Assembly (NCBI RefSeq): GCF_032163395.1
Contig: NZ_CP119968.1
Location: 1,969,501 to 2,033,500, forward strand
DNA: 64,000 nt
Source: Gloeocapsopsis dulcis
GTDB lineage: Bacteria > Cyanobacteriota > Cyanobacteriia > Cyanobacteriales > Chroococcidiopsidaceae
Direction: 5' to 3'
The notes below the pieces were generated by a model. The model searched no databases and had not been told where the DNA came from. It worked only from the letters and a program-made list of their open reading frames with translations. The translations under genes were made by a program, and so were the position numbers. Shown here piece by piece: positions 17,299 through 26,557 of the stretch. Each line of letters begins with the position of its first letter. Within the stretch, counting starts at the first letter, position 1.

Positions 17299-17925
17299 CT
17301 ATTTAGTTTGAGCTAAAATCACCGTCCATGGCAATAAAGATTTTATGTTTAATATCTCAAACTTTGTTTTTACTAGTTTGATAAAACCTCTACGTGACCA
17401 GTGTTGAACATGTCCAGGACTGTTACCAAATTCAGTAAAATAAGCACCTCGTAAAAAATTGAGTGTTCTAAATATTGGTTCTCTAGGAACGCTTAGAATA
17501 CAGTATGGCGCAGCGACACTAGCAAGTTTTTCTAAGCCTATTTGGGGATATTCTAAATGTTCTAAGACTTCACAACACACAACTAGATCTGCTTGATCTG
17601 TAGGTTTTTGTAAATCGTATATGCTTTTTTTTTCAAACGAGATTCGAGAATAATTAACTCTACTTTTTGCAATATCAAGAATTTTGTCTGAGATATCTGT
17701 GCAGTGCAAAGAAGCGTTTGTTTGACTCAGTATTTGAGTGACATGACCTTCGCCACATCCGACCTCGAGAATAGTTTTAGGATTGATCTGACTGACAAGT
17801 TCAGCGATCGCGCGATCGAACTGGTATAGTAAATACCTACCAACTGGATTTTTCATTTCATACTTGTTCGATCCAGTACCGACAACTATGCCGTCTTCAA
17901 CCAGTGGGAGGTGCTTTTGTTTCAT
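17299..17925 (-). CDS. Class I SAM-dependent methyltransferase
   Basis: 208 residues from the ATG at 17925 (M-K-Q-K-H-L-P-L-V-E-D-G). A longer frame from 17970 would overlap the upstream gene by 29 bases and adds a Lys/Ile-rich stretch without homology. Motif I is I-L-E-V-G-C-G-E-G-H-V-T, followed by H-C-T-D-I-S-D (acidic residue for SAM ribose) and V-V-C-C-E-V-L-E-H-L-E-Y-P. The E-D-G-I-V-V-G ... Y-E-M-K-N-P opening is typical of methyltransferases near DPM1-like glycosyltransferases. The substrate is probably a lipid-linked or polyprenyl sugar; not proven. Confidence 0.87.
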   Translation of the reverse strand: MKQKHLPLVEDGIVVGTGSNKYEMKNPVGRYLLYQFDRAIAELVSQINPKTILEVGCGEGHVTQILSQTNASLHCTDISDKILDIAKSRVNYSRISFEKKSIYDLQKPTDQADLVVCCEVLEHLEYPQIGLEKLASVAAPYCILSVPREPIFRTLNFLRGAYFTEFGNSPGHVQHWSRRGFIKLVKTKFEILNIKSLLPWTVILAQTK

Positions 17926-17941
17926 GGTAAATAATTTTAAC

Positions 17942-18904
17942 TTAATGATATAGTTGCAGATTTTCATCAATCACTTCAGCAACCTGTTGTTCTACACAGT
18001 CTGAGTGCGAATATCGTGTTAATAACTCTGCTAGTACTCCTAGAGAAATTAGTTGAACAGATAAAATAGTCGATAATATACCAAAAAATAGAAGTGGGCG
18101 ATTACCAATTGGACCTAAGCCAAGGAACCATAAAATTACAAGATAGATAATTATCGCACTTCCCAAAAGACCAAAAAATAACCCTATCTTCCCAAACAGG
18201 TGTCCTGGCTTATACAAGTAACGAGTAATCACAAGTACAGTTAATAAATCAATAAAACCCCGCGAGTAACGTTCCCAGCCATACTTAGATTTTCCATGTT
18301 GTCTGCGAAAATGACAAACTCCTACTTCTCCGACTCTAAATCCTAAACTATGGGCAAGAACCGGAATGTATCTATGCAGTTCTCCATAGAGTTTTATGCA
18401 GTCTAAAACTTCTTTACGATAAGCTTTAAAACCACAATTAAAATCATGCAAAGGAATACCAGCAATCTTTGCTGTCACTTTGTTATATACCTGTGAGGGT
18501 AAAGTTTTTGAGAGAGGGTCATTTCTATTTTGACGCCAACCAGAAACTAAATCAAAGCCTTGTTCTAACTTGTTTAAAAACTTAGGAACTTCAGATGGAT
18601 CGTCTTGGAGATCGGCATCAAGTGTAAAAATAATACTACCTTTTGCTTTTTTAAATCCAGCAAAAAGTGCTGCTGACTTGCCAAAGTTTCGGCGGAGTTT
18701 GATTCCCTTAATGTGTGTGGGATATTGATAAATTAAATCTTTAATATGAAACCAAGAATGATCGACACTTCCGTCATCTACAAAAATAATTTCGTATTTG
18801 CTAACCCTTTCTTGGAACATCACTCCGCGAATCTTTTCGGATAAAGTAACAATCGTTGCTTCTTCATTGCATACGGGAATTACAAAACTGATACCAGGTG
18901 ACAT
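17942..18904 (-). CDS. Polyprenyl-phosphate glycosyltransferase, ArnC/DPM1-like GT2
   Basis: 320 residues. GT-A domain (1-230): S-F-V-I-P-V-C-N-E-E, F-V-D-D-G-S-V-D, R-N-F-G-K-S-A-A-L-F-A-G-F, L-D-A-D-L-Q-D-D-P (metal-binding DxD), R-R-Q-H-G-K-S-K-Y-G-W. Two C-terminal transmembrane helices (about 240-262 and 275-300) are as in ArnC, GtrB and DPM1-like enzymes that charge undecaprenyl phosphate with a sugar for later use on the far side of the membrane. The large membrane protein encoded one base upstream is a plausible acceptor-side GT-C partner. Confidence 0.93.
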   Translation of the reverse strand: MSPGISFVIPVCNEEATIVTLSEKIRGVMFQERVSKYEIIFVDDGSVDHSWFHIKDLIYQYPTHIKGIKLRRNFGKSAALFAGFKKAKGSIIFTLDADLQDDPSEVPKFLNKLEQGFDLVSGWRQNRNDPLSKTLPSQVYNKVTAKIAGIPLHDFNCGFKAYRKEVLDCIKLYGELHRYIPVLAHSLGFRVGEVGVCHFRRQHGKSKYGWERYSRGFIDLLTVLVITRYLYKPGHLFGKIGLFFGLLGSAIIIYLVILWFLGLGPIGNRPLLFFGILSTILSVQLISLGVLAELLTRYSHSDCVEQQVAEVIDENLQLYH

Positions 18905-18905
18905 A

Positions 18906-20666
18906 TTAATTTAGTTCTTTAAATGGATTTGTCTGATGAAGTTTGTAAGCATTTTGTAGCTTGATCCAATCTGTGTGAGGTGCGCTACTAGCATAGGCAA
19001 ATAATGTTTGGTCTTCTGGTGAAAGGCGGACGTATCCTTTCCAACCAGAAAATGCGTAAGATCTTCCTAGGGCTTTGGCAACATCTGAACGAGGAAAACC
19101 CGTCAGAACGAAACCACGTACAATATTGTTTTGATTTAAGATGGCAACGCAGTTAATGTCGCGATGTTGGCGATTCCTTGCCCAGCCTTCTACTCTAGCT
19201 ATCTCAGGTGTCAGCTTGGTAAGATTGTCAAAAAAACCCGGTAATACTTGTGGTGTTGAAGGTTTTAGCGAGTCGGAGCTAAGCTGTTGATTGAATGCAC
19301 ATAAGCTGTCTGATTGAAAAGGTCGGTGAAATGGAACTAAACGGTGTTGTTTTAGAGCATCTGTTAAATTTAGAAATTGTCCAGCAGAGGGAGTAATAAC
19401 CTGCTTGATAATATCTGTATCAGCAACTCCAAGTTGAACTGACAGAGTTACCAACGGTTGTAAGGAAGCTGTGCGTGCAATCATTTGAGATGCTTCAGTT
19501 CCAACTCTGTACATCGACAGGATCAATACAGTTAACCCTGCCAGTAGTGTTATTAGTAATTGCCAATAAGTAGTACCATTTAGTCGAAATTTTTGCAACC
19601 CTATCAGAACAATTACAGTTAAACTCAGCCAAAATAAACTTGGTAAAGAGGCGTAGCGCGATTGCATTGCAGATTCAACACCAAATCCTGAACGACTAAC
19701 TGCCCCCATGAATGCAGTTCCGATGACATAACCTTGCAAGACTAGCCACGGTAGCCAAGAAGTGCGAAATGTTCTAGCTTGAGGTGTTAACCAATAGCCT
19801 ACACAGCAGATAGCAATGATTAGACCAACAATACCAATACTACGGGCAGCATCAATATCAATAGTAAAAACTGCACCGAGATATGTAGGAATAAACGTAA
19901 AGATATCACTCGCGTTCGGTGATAAAGGACGATGATAATCCGGAGTCCTGTATGTAAGGATATATATAGTGCAAACTGCGATCGCACCACTGACATACAA
20001 CAACACAATTCGTAGCGGTAAGCGTGTTAGTAGAACAGCAAGACATAACACAGGGAATACAGCGATCGCAGTACTGTAAGTTAAAGAACCGAGTACGGCA
20101 AATAGCAAACTACTAATTGCCCAAAAGATTTTTTGTGAGTGGACAAGCTTCGTTAAACAAAAGATAGCAGCAGTAACAAACAGATTTGCTCCTATCCAAG
20201 CAACACCACTAAAGCCTCGCATCCAGTTTTGTGCTGCCGCAGGCGTAAAACAAAAGATTGAGATACACAAAAGGACTACTACAAATAAACTACGAGAACG
20301 TCTTAAATTATCAGGTAGTAGCGTAGCTAAAAGTATAGCTTGCCCTAAGGCAAATAACAGTGCGATGGACGATAAACCAATATTTGAACCTTTCGTGACA
20401 ATTATGTTCAAGGCATAAATGATTGCAGGAATTAGAACTAAGTGTTCATTTGAGCGAACTAACCAGTCGGTAGGTTGAGATGAGAAGCCATTGGTTGAAT
20501 AAAAATGACTAATGATATACCAGTAGTCATCGGTGGAAATTTCACCCGACTGTGTAATCCAGTAAAAAATGTAGGCAGCTGGTATGAGAATGATTATCAC
20601 AACAACAGTTAAGTTCAACTGCTGTTTTTTATTGAAAGTCTGAGCAAGACTGCTTTTGTAAGGCAT
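18906..20666 (-). CDS. Large membrane protein (possible GT-C glycosyltransferase) with shared C-terminal module
   Basis: 586 residues. About eleven hydrophobic helices span residues 15-400. After the first helix comes S-T-D-D-Y-W-Y, an acidic pair where GT-C enzymes carry their catalytic Asp/Glu, so a polyprenyl-sugar-using transferase is a reasonable guess. Residues ~477-586 form a soluble module (G-F-F-D-N-L ... V-E-G-W-A-R-N ... F-P-R-S-D-V ... F-S-G-W-K-G-Y) related to modules in three other proteins of this locus. It is the first gene of the 20.7-11.8 kb minus-strand operon; its promoter must lie in the 295-base gap to the divergent STELLO-like gene. Confidence 0.7.
   Translation of the reverse strand: MPYKSSLAQTFNKKQQLNLTVVVIIILIPAAYIFYWITQSGEISTDDYWYIISHFYSTNGFSSQPTDWLVRSNEHLVLIPAIIYALNIIVTKGSNIGLSSIALLFALGQAILLATLLPDNLRRSRSLFVVVLLCISIFCFTPAAAQNWMRGFSGVAWIGANLFVTAAIFCLTKLVHSQKIFWAISSLLFAVLGSLTYSTAIAVFPVLCLAVLLTRLPLRIVLLYVSGAIAVCTIYILTYRTPDYHRPLSPNASDIFTFIPTYLGAVFTIDIDAARSIGIVGLIIAICCVGYWLTPQARTFRTSWLPWLVLQGYVIGTAFMGAVSRSGFGVESAMQSRYASLPSLFWLSLTVIVLIGLQKFRLNGTTYWQLLITLLAGLTVLILSMYRVGTEASQMIARTASLQPLVTLSVQLGVADTDIIKQVITPSAGQFLNLTDALKQHRLVPFHRPFQSDSLCAFNQQLSSDSLKPSTPQVLPGFFDNLTKLTPEIARVEGWARNRQHRDINCVAILNQNNIVRGFVLTGFPRSDVAKALGRSYAFSGWKGYVRLSPEDQTLFAYASSAPHTDWIKLQNAYKLHQTNPFKELN
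18909..19238 (-). other. Shared GW/RPDV module, copy A (in membrane protein)
   Basis: Encodes residues ~477-586 of the membrane protein. Landmarks: G-F-F-D at the start, E-G-W-A-R-N ~18 residues in, R-S-D-V ~50 in and S-G-W ~64 in. It is the most diverged of the four copies; the R-P-D-V of the others is R-S-D-V here. Confidence 0.65.
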
Positions 20667-20961
20667 ACGATGTATTCCACATACCTAAAAAACATGGCGT
20701 AACTGTAGCTGTACATTGCAGCTGAACTATATAGGGTTCATACTACATTGCTCAAGATAATATCAACAGCTATTTACAGAAGTGACATGACTAGCTTGAG
20801 ATTGCTGTAAAATTTTGATCAATTTTGGACACAGCTTAAGCAGACTACACAAAAGTTATAGCTTTCTGTATATAGAAAGCTTCATTTTTAACTATATGTC
20901 TGTTAAATTGATGAGAATCTATTTTTTGTTATTAAGGCTTTAATCAACTTACTGTACATTT
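20667..20961. promoter_or_regulatory. Divergent promoter region in the glycan locus
   Basis: This 295-base AT-rich gap lies between the start of the minus-strand operon and the start of the plus-strand STELLO-like gene. CTTTCTGTATATAGAAAG (about 20862-20879) is a near-perfect palindrome that could be an operator or a small hairpin. No gene is apparent. Confidence 0.5.
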
Positions 20962-21942
20962 ATGCCGAATAAGTTCATTGTTATTACGTCTATAAATTAT
21001 CCTACAGAAGCTCTGAGAAAATTTAGTGCCCTCCCAGACTGGCAAGTAATTTTGGTAGCTGATCTGAAGACTCCTCAAGATTGGCAGCTAGAGAATGTAA
21101 AGCTTTTATCAGTAGAAGAGCAAAAGTCACTTCCTTTTGCAATTCTCAAATACTTACCCTGGAATCACTATGCTCGCAAAAATGTTGGCTATCTTTATGC
21201 AATGATGCAGGGAGCAGAGTTAATTTACGAGACAGATGATGACAACATTCCCTACGAATCATGGCATGAATTTCATCCTGTACATCTTCAAGCTCAAGCC
21301 TATACAAGTCCAAATAAGTTTTTTAATGCATACTCGTATTTTTGCCAAGCAAATATATGGCCTAGAGGTTTTCCTTTAACGGCAATTCGCAGTACAGCAA
21401 AAGTGCAAATAACAAATGAGTTTATATCTGCTCCTATACAACAAGGCTTAGCAGATCTAGATCCAGATGTTGATGCAATTTACCGACTCACAATTGGTGA
21501 AGAAGTTAAATTTTCTAAAAAAGATCCAATATTTCTAGCACCTGGGACTTACTGTCCTTTCAACTCACAAAATACGCTTTGGTATCCAGAAGCTTTTCAA
21601 TATATGTTTCTCCCTGCTTTTGTCTTTAACAGACTTACTGATATCTGGAGAGGCTATATAGCTCAACACTTTTTACATCAGAAAGCGCAGGGAGTATTGT
21701 TCTGCAACGCTAGTGTATACCAAGAACGAAACTATCACAAATTGTTACATGATTTTATTGAAGAAATAGAGCTGTATACTAGAACTGAAGAACTGATTTC
21801 TGTTCTTACAGAATATACAGCTAATTCTCTAGATTTTGCTGGTGTAATGCAATATCTGCATCAACGTCGCTTTGTTAAAAATGAAGAAGTTGCATTGTTT
21901 GATGCTTGGTTGCAAGATCTAAGTTCATTAGGATTAGTCTGA
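20962..21942 (+). CDS. STELLO/DUF288-like glycosyltransferase
   Basis: 326 residues. F-I-V-I-T-S-I-N-Y-P-T near the start, then W-Q-V-I-L-V-A-D-L-K-T-P, Y-L-P-W-N-H-Y-A-R-K-N-V-G-Y-L-Y-A-M and Y-E-T-D-D-D-N-I-P-Y match the DUF288/STELLO family, including the D-D-D metal-binding motif. STELLO proteins of plants and nematodes are putative GT-A transferases; bacterial members sit in surface-polysaccharide loci. It is the only plus-strand gene between 11.8 and 32.4 kb. Its last 82 bases overlap the 3' end of the convergent GT2 gene. Confidence 0.82.
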   Translation: MPNKFIVITSINYPTEALRKFSALPDWQVILVADLKTPQDWQLENVKLLSVEEQKSLPFAILKYLPWNHYARKNVGYLYAMMQGAELIYETDDDNIPYESWHEFHPVHLQAQAYTSPNKFFNAYSYFCQANIWPRGFPLTAIRSTAKVQITNEFISAPIQQGLADLDPDVDAIYRLTIGEEVKFSKKDPIFLAPGTYCPFNSQNTLWYPEAFQYMFLPAFVFNRLTDIWRGYIAQHFLHQKAQGVLFCNASVYQERNYHKLLHDFIEEIELYTRTEELISVLTEYTANSLDFAGVMQYLHQRRFVKNEEVALFDAWLQDLSSLGLV

Positions 21943-22637
21943 TGTAAAAAAGAATTACCAATCCAAAATTCTCGCAGTAGCATTTTGACCTCAGCAATTC
22001 CGGTAGGAATAGAAGCAAAGTTGGTATTACCTGCAACCCGCATACCTTCTATAGTTGGAAATTCAGTAATTTTTAGTCTTGCTTTTAAAGCTCTAATTAC
22101 CATTTGATAATCAATAGTACAATCCGTTTTGTCAAGAGACAAACGATCAAAGGCTTCACAAGTAATTGCTCTAAATCCTTGTACAACATCTGTCACGCGA
22201 CACTTACGGCTTCCAAAAGCTGTATTAGCAATAAAGGCAAAACATAAATTTGCCCACTTCCGAAACTTGAAAATTTTGTCATCGTCTTCATTGTAACTGC
22301 CAGCAATCATTCTCGATGCAATGACTAATTCGTAACCGATATTAAGAGGGTCAATAAATTTAGATAAATCTTTTGGATTTTCATTTCCATCAGGATGAAA
22401 AAATACCATTGCATCACTTTGACAATTAGCTCTTGCGGCTAAAGTAGCACCACCTAAACCAGGGATAGACTGCTGAAAAACTGGTATTTTGTAGTAGCTA
22501 AAAACTTCACAAGTTTTATCTTTTGAATGACCGTCAATAGCATAAACTTCGTCAAAGATACTCAAATCTACTTTGGGTAAAGTAGCTATCAATCCTGCCT
22601 CTTCGTTTTTAGTTATAAAAACTAATGCAATTTTCAC
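21861..22637 (-). CDS. Glycosyltransferase family 2, dolichyl-phosphate-mannose-synthase-like
   Basis: 258 residues. V-F-I-T-K-N-E-E-A-G-L-I, A-I-D-G-H-S-K-D-K-T, G-L-G-G-A-T-L-A-A-R and F-F-H-P-D-G-N-E (metal site) define a GT-A fold; there is no C-terminal membrane anchor. The GTG start (22637) has a good Shine-Dalgarno (GAGGAG) nine bases ahead. The Asn/Ser-rich end (N-P-N-E-L-R-S-C-N-Q-A-S-N-N-A-T-S-S) lies in the 82-base overlap with the convergent gene and looks like a recent or relaxed extension. It is the last gene of the 32.4-21.9 kb minus-strand operon. Confidence 0.88.
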   Translation of the reverse strand: MKIALVFITKNEEAGLIATLPKVDLSIFDEVYAIDGHSKDKTCEVFSYYKIPVFQQSIPGLGGATLAARANCQSDAMVFFHPDGNENPKDLSKFIDPLNIGYELVIASRMIAGSYNEDDDKIFKFRKWANLCFAFIANTAFGSRKCRVTDVVQGFRAITCEAFDRLSLDKTDCTIDYQMVIRALKARLKITEFPTIEGMRVAGNTNFASIPTGIAEVKMLLREFWIGNSFLHQTNPNELRSCNQASNNATSSFLTKRR

Positions 22638-22675
22638 TCTGAATGTCTCCTCACACTTTGTAAAATAAGCAACAG

Positions 22676-24973
22676 TTATTGCCCTTCCATAGTCTTTGGG
22701 GAAGACGTAGGAATTTCATGTAACTTTTGATCTGTAGCATTGTAAGCCCAAGCTCTAATATTCACTTTTTCTTGTAGTGGCAAGTTTAGCTTATTAAAGT
22801 AAAGATTCCAGCCAGACGTTAGAGAGTTAGTATCCTTTGTGAATTCTACTACATCTGGTCTATATATAGAAGTAGAACCAACACTTAAAAGTTTTAAATC
22901 AGTAGGAAAATCAACTAAGTTGTAAGTTAGAAATATGGCATTTTCATGAGGAGTTTGTGCTAGTGGTAATAAACTCCATCCAGAAGCCATAACGTCAAGT
23001 TTGTTGTTACTTTCTAAAGAAGTTAACCTATCAAAAAAGCCTATTGTATTGCTTTTCGGTACTAGTATTTCACTAAGTTCAGTCTCAGTTTCTCTAGAAA
23101 TCCAAAACCAATTGTCATTGATATATTTATAAGGACGGTAATTTTGCCAAATATATTGATGAACTAAAAGATGTGACGTTTCTTTAGCTACTCCATCTAT
23201 ACCGTTGCCTAAAGATTTATTAGAGTACAGTATAATTCTTGGCTTTTGTTGCTGTAAATCTTTGACTAACTCCTGCTGACTACTGGTAGATGTTGAGTAA
23301 ATAAGATACCAGTATTTGGAGCAAGGTTTTAATTGAAATATTCTGTACCAGATACCTTCAGAAGTCAGCGTATAGAAACACTGTTGTGTACCAATATCTT
23401 CTTTCAATTGCATTGCTGCTTCTTGATATTGTGGATTAATTAATTCTGAGTTTGTACTAGTCAGTAATGATTGAGCTAACAAAGGATAATTACGAAGATT
23501 GAAAATATCGGTAGCGTTAGTAACAGAACTTAAATTAATAAAACTACAAATAACTATAAAACTTGTCAGAGTAGTAAACCAGTAATTTGTGTAAATGTTT
23601 TGTATGGATGACGTTTTAGCGATCGCTACTATAAAAGAGAAAACTGCGAAAAAACCAGGAGAAACTATATGTCCGCCATCACTTCTACCTAGAGCAACGC
23701 GCATCATTAACATAGCACATAGTAGCAAAAATATAGTTACGCCATTTTCTAATAAAAATACCTGAATCTTTTTACCAAAACCAAAGCATTCTACACGCAA
23801 TTTAAGTAGAAGAATTGAAAGAGTTATGGATTGAAGAAAAATGGGTAGCCAATTAAGAATTTCAAGTATAGATATTCTTATTGTAGGGTATGGTAGGGAG
23901 GTAAATAATCCACTAAACTTTGCCCAGTAAGTAATTTGGCTCAAAGAAACAGGAAGAAAATTAAAGCCTAGTATAAAAGAAAAGAATAAGCTACTTAATA
24001 GAAGCGATGCGATAGAAATTAAAAAGGTTTTTATAAAAAATCTTTTGTCTTTTACAATAGCAACATAGCCAAGTAGACATAAATAAATAGCTATAAAATA
24101 AGTTGCGCGATCATATACGTAAAAAATACTGAGAGGTATTGAAAACCCAATTAGTCCAGGATATATAAAATTAAAACTTAAATTTTTACTGTTCTTAAAA
24201 TTGCTTTCTGCTATTAGACGTAACCACCTAATAGTTAAGAATGCTTGAATAAAAAAAACTGTATCTCTATCTATAGGTGCTAATATTATATTGTAAAGGG
24301 CAAAATAGACTAAGCTTAGTAAAAATAGTACTTTCCATTTATTGTCTTTAGAGATATAAGCAGCTAACTCAAATAAAATAGCAAAAGAAAAAATAATTGC
24401 TAATAAAAATTGACTGTAGAGTGCAAAAAACGAAGCAGCAACGTCTTTTTCATATCCTCCTATATAGAAACCTATAATACCAGGTAAAACATTTAATCCA
24501 AACCCATGAATCAGAACATATGCTTCGTTAAAGAAATTCTTAGGATTATTTAAAAAAGCTATAGACAACCCAATTTTTTCTCCATAATGAAAGCCATCAT
24601 TAACCAAGCCAGGAGTCATCATAGGCTGGGTTGCATTGAGTATCCAACATCCTATTAATGTTAGTAATAAAAGCGGCAAGTATGTTTTACTTTCAAATAT
24701 TTTTATGAAGAATACCTTGATTTGCTGAAGCTTAAACTTGACTTTTGTTGTGTTATATAATGCTGCATCTATCAGTAAAATAACTAAGCTAGGAATAAGA
24801 AATAAGATAAGATAAATTGCAATATTGGTAAAAGGACTTCTATCTTCTATTACTACTCTTGAAATAACTCCATAGGTATTTCTTAAATGTAAATCAAGAG
24901 AATTAACATAAGATAACAAAATCCACCAACAAGTTAGAGTTATTAAAATTAGATATAAATTTTTTTTAAACAT
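22676..24973 (-). CDS. Large membrane protein with shared C-terminal module
   Basis: 765 residues from the ATG at 24973; an in-frame TTG nine bases earlier is less likely. At least twelve hydrophobic helices run from residue ~5 to ~480. The stretch between helices 3 and 4 (G-L-V-N-D-G-F-H-Y-G-E) is acidic and could hold a GT-C-type active site, but I recognise no specific family. A soluble region follows (~490-765). Its last ~121 residues form the module G-F-F-D-R-L ... A-S-G-W-S ... Y-R-P-D-V ... T-S-G-W-N ... R-A-W-A-Y. Base composition is notably AT-rich, like its neighbours from 22 to 26.6 kb, suggesting transfer or fast evolution. Confidence 0.65.
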   Translation of the reverse strand: MFKKNLYLILITLTCWWILLSYVNSLDLHLRNTYGVISRVVIEDRSPFTNIAIYLILFLIPSLVILLIDAALYNTTKVKFKLQQIKVFFIKIFESKTYLPLLLLTLIGCWILNATQPMMTPGLVNDGFHYGEKIGLSIAFLNNPKNFFNEAYVLIHGFGLNVLPGIIGFYIGGYEKDVAASFFALYSQFLLAIIFSFAILFELAAYISKDNKWKVLFLLSLVYFALYNIILAPIDRDTVFFIQAFLTIRWLRLIAESNFKNSKNLSFNFIYPGLIGFSIPLSIFYVYDRATYFIAIYLCLLGYVAIVKDKRFFIKTFLISIASLLLSSLFFSFILGFNFLPVSLSQITYWAKFSGLFTSLPYPTIRISILEILNWLPIFLQSITLSILLLKLRVECFGFGKKIQVFLLENGVTIFLLLCAMLMMRVALGRSDGGHIVSPGFFAVFSFIVAIAKTSSIQNIYTNYWFTTLTSFIVICSFINLSSVTNATDIFNLRNYPLLAQSLLTSTNSELINPQYQEAAMQLKEDIGTQQCFYTLTSEGIWYRIFQLKPCSKYWYLIYSTSTSSQQELVKDLQQQKPRIILYSNKSLGNGIDGVAKETSHLLVHQYIWQNYRPYKYINDNWFWISRETETELSEILVPKSNTIGFFDRLTSLESNNKLDVMASGWSLLPLAQTPHENAIFLTYNLVDFPTDLKLLSVGSTSIYRPDVVEFTKDTNSLTSGWNLYFNKLNLPLQEKVNIRAWAYNATDQKLHEIPTSSPKTMEGQ
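22679..23041 (-). other. Shared GW/RPDV module, copy B (in membrane protein)
   Basis: Encodes the last ~121 residues of the 765-residue membrane protein. Landmarks: G-F-F-D, S-G-W-S, R-P-D-V, S-G-W-N, R-A-W-A-Y. A ~10-residue insertion precedes R-P-D-V compared with copies C and D. Confidence 0.75.
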
Positions 24974-25033
24974 ATGAAACAATACAATATTTAATTTATG
25001 ATTTCTGTTAAGCCAGGAATATTAAGTATTCGA

Positions 25034-25606
25034 TTAATTAATCGTGATTTCGCGAGTATTAGTTAGCTGTGTAGCTTCTTTAGTTTCCGAGTCATAAGCC
25101 CAAGCCTTAAGAATTATTGAACCTTCAGGTAATGTAGAAGTCTCAAAATTTATATTCCAACCAGAGTTAGCCAAAGCAGAATTATTCAAAACTTTAGCAA
25201 CATCTGGTCTCTCTACATTAACAGTAGCTACTGCAACAACAATATTGTTATCTCCATATGTAATAATGACGTTATCTGCTGGTCTTCCTTTATTGGCAAG
25301 AATAGCCCAGCCATAAATGTTTGTTGGGTTAGTTCTAGATACTTCTACTTTGGCAGCATTAGAACCATTAACAGCATCAAAAAAGCCTTGAACACCCGTA
25401 GAAGTTGTTTTAAAATTAATTTCTCCTACGTTAGTTACTCCAGGAATATTTACACTAGCAAGTGATTCTGTTTGTGGTAATGGTGTGGTTGTCACTGCTG
25501 AATTTGGAGATGTTGTAGCAGTTTGGTTATTGGGACAGGCTGTTAAAATAATAGCTACACTTAACAGGCTTGTACTAGTATATAGCAACTCTTGAAGTCT
25601 TATCAT
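25034..25606 (-). CDS. Lipoprotein made mostly of the shared module
   Basis: 190 residues from the ATG at 25606. A longer frame from 25663 would put 19 charged residues ahead of the signal peptide; the internal ATG is preceded by AGGT and gives a proper lipoprotein signal. The signal reads L-L-S-V-A-I-I-L-T-A-C with the lipidated Cys near residue 24. A Thr/Ser/Asn-rich linker follows, then the module (residues ~74-190). There is no other domain, so this protein displays the module alone at the membrane surface. No known enzyme motif. It lies between the large membrane protein and a methyltransferase gene, in the same direction. Confidence 0.75.
   Translation of the reverse strand: MIRLQELLYTSTSLLSVAIILTACPNNQTATTSPNSAVTTTPLPQTESLASVNIPGVTNVGEINFKTTSTGVQGFFDAVNGSNAAKVEVSRTNPTNIYGWAILANKGRPADNVIITYGDNNIVVAVATVNVERPDVAKVLNNSALANSGWNINFETSTLPEGSIILKAWAYDSETKEATQLTNTREITIN
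25037..25387 (-). other. Shared GW/RPDV module, copy C (in lipoprotein)
   Basis: About 117 residues: G-F-F-D-A-V-N-G, Y-G-W-A-I-L, P-A-D-N-V-I-I-T-Y-G, E-R-P-D-V-A, N-S-G-W-N, L-K-A-W-A-Y. It aligns without gaps to copy D over about 108 positions, with roughly half identical by eye. Confidence 0.8.
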
Positions 25607-25786
25607 TTTTTTACCTAATGAATTGGTTCTATTTTTTGAGAAATAGCTAACATAACTTTTCAATTAATCACCAATATAAATTAGGTAGATGTCCAAAAGA
25701 TGACTTCAATTTTAATTTCATAAAAGTTCACTACATAATCTGATCGAGTTACTTTGTTTTAAAAAACTATTTTTTTATTGCAATAC

Positions 25787-26557
25787 TCACTCTATTGTTT
25801 TTCTAATTACGGTAATAAACTCTATTTGATTTTTCTGAAGTAATTCAATTTCAAGTGGTAATGCTAAAGAATTGCGGCAATAAAGTAATAATTCTAAAAA
25901 CTCAATTTGCGTCCAAACATGAAAATGAATGCTATAGTTTATTGCAAGCAAGTTTTCAGCTCTAGTTGCTACATCGCTATCTGCTGCTTTTTCAACAAGT
26001 TTCGCCCATTCTTCATAGTGCGATCGCTCTGACCAACTTCCTCCTTCTTTATAATCGCGAACTACGTGTTCTAGTGGAGTTATCGGGCGATCGCAATCAA
26101 ATGTGTAACGTTTATCTGGTACAGCAACATATAAAACTCCACCAGGTTTTAAAACTCTTAACCAATTTTCTATAGAGAATATAGGGTTCTGACAATGCTC
26201 AATAACATGATTAGCAATAATAAAGTCTAATGAAGCATTAGGGATAGAAATAAGAGTTTCTCCATCATCTATAATATCTGGTTTTACTAGGTCGTATGCT
26301 GATAATTCTGGATATTGTTGCCTTAGTTGCTCTATAGTAATTTTATCTACATAATGAATGTTTACTGTTGTTGGAACTGGTAGTGGTGAATGTAAAGCTC
26401 CAATCTCAATACCTTTACCTTTTAAATATTTGGCAGCAATTTGTTTACGTAAATGTTCTTTTGTAAGAGTCTGATCAATTCGTGCTTTATTAAGTAAAAG
26501 TAAACTAAGCTTATGTGCTAACTTACTAACTGAGCTGCTTGGTATCTTCAGTTTCAT
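25787..26557 (-). CDS. SAM-dependent methyltransferase (class I)
   Basis: 256 residues from the ATG at 26557; an in-frame TTG at 26605 would add 16 residues. The N-terminal third (E-H-L-R-K-Q-I-A-A-K-Y-L-K-G-K-G-I-E-I-G-A-L) contains a motif-I-like G-I-E-I-G-A. L-D-F-I-I-A-N-H-V-I-E-H-C-Q-N-P and W-L-R-V-L-K-P-G-G-V-L-Y-V-A-V-P-D follow, the usual motifs II/III of glycan-locus methyltransferases. Then comes R-Y-T-F-D-C-D-R, found in a family often placed next to glycosyltransferases. Probably methylates a sugar of the exported polysaccharide. Confidence 0.87.
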   Translation of the reverse strand: MKLKIPSSSVSKLAHKLSLLLLNKARIDQTLTKEHLRKQIAAKYLKGKGIEIGALHSPLPVPTTVNIHYVDKITIEQLRQQYPELSAYDLVKPDIIDDGETLISIPNASLDFIIANHVIEHCQNPIFSIENWLRVLKPGGVLYVAVPDKRYTFDCDRPITPLEHVVRDYKEGGSWSERSHYEEWAKLVEKAADSDVATRAENLLAINYSIHFHVWTQIEFLELLLYCRNSLALPLEIELLQKNQIEFITVIRKTIE

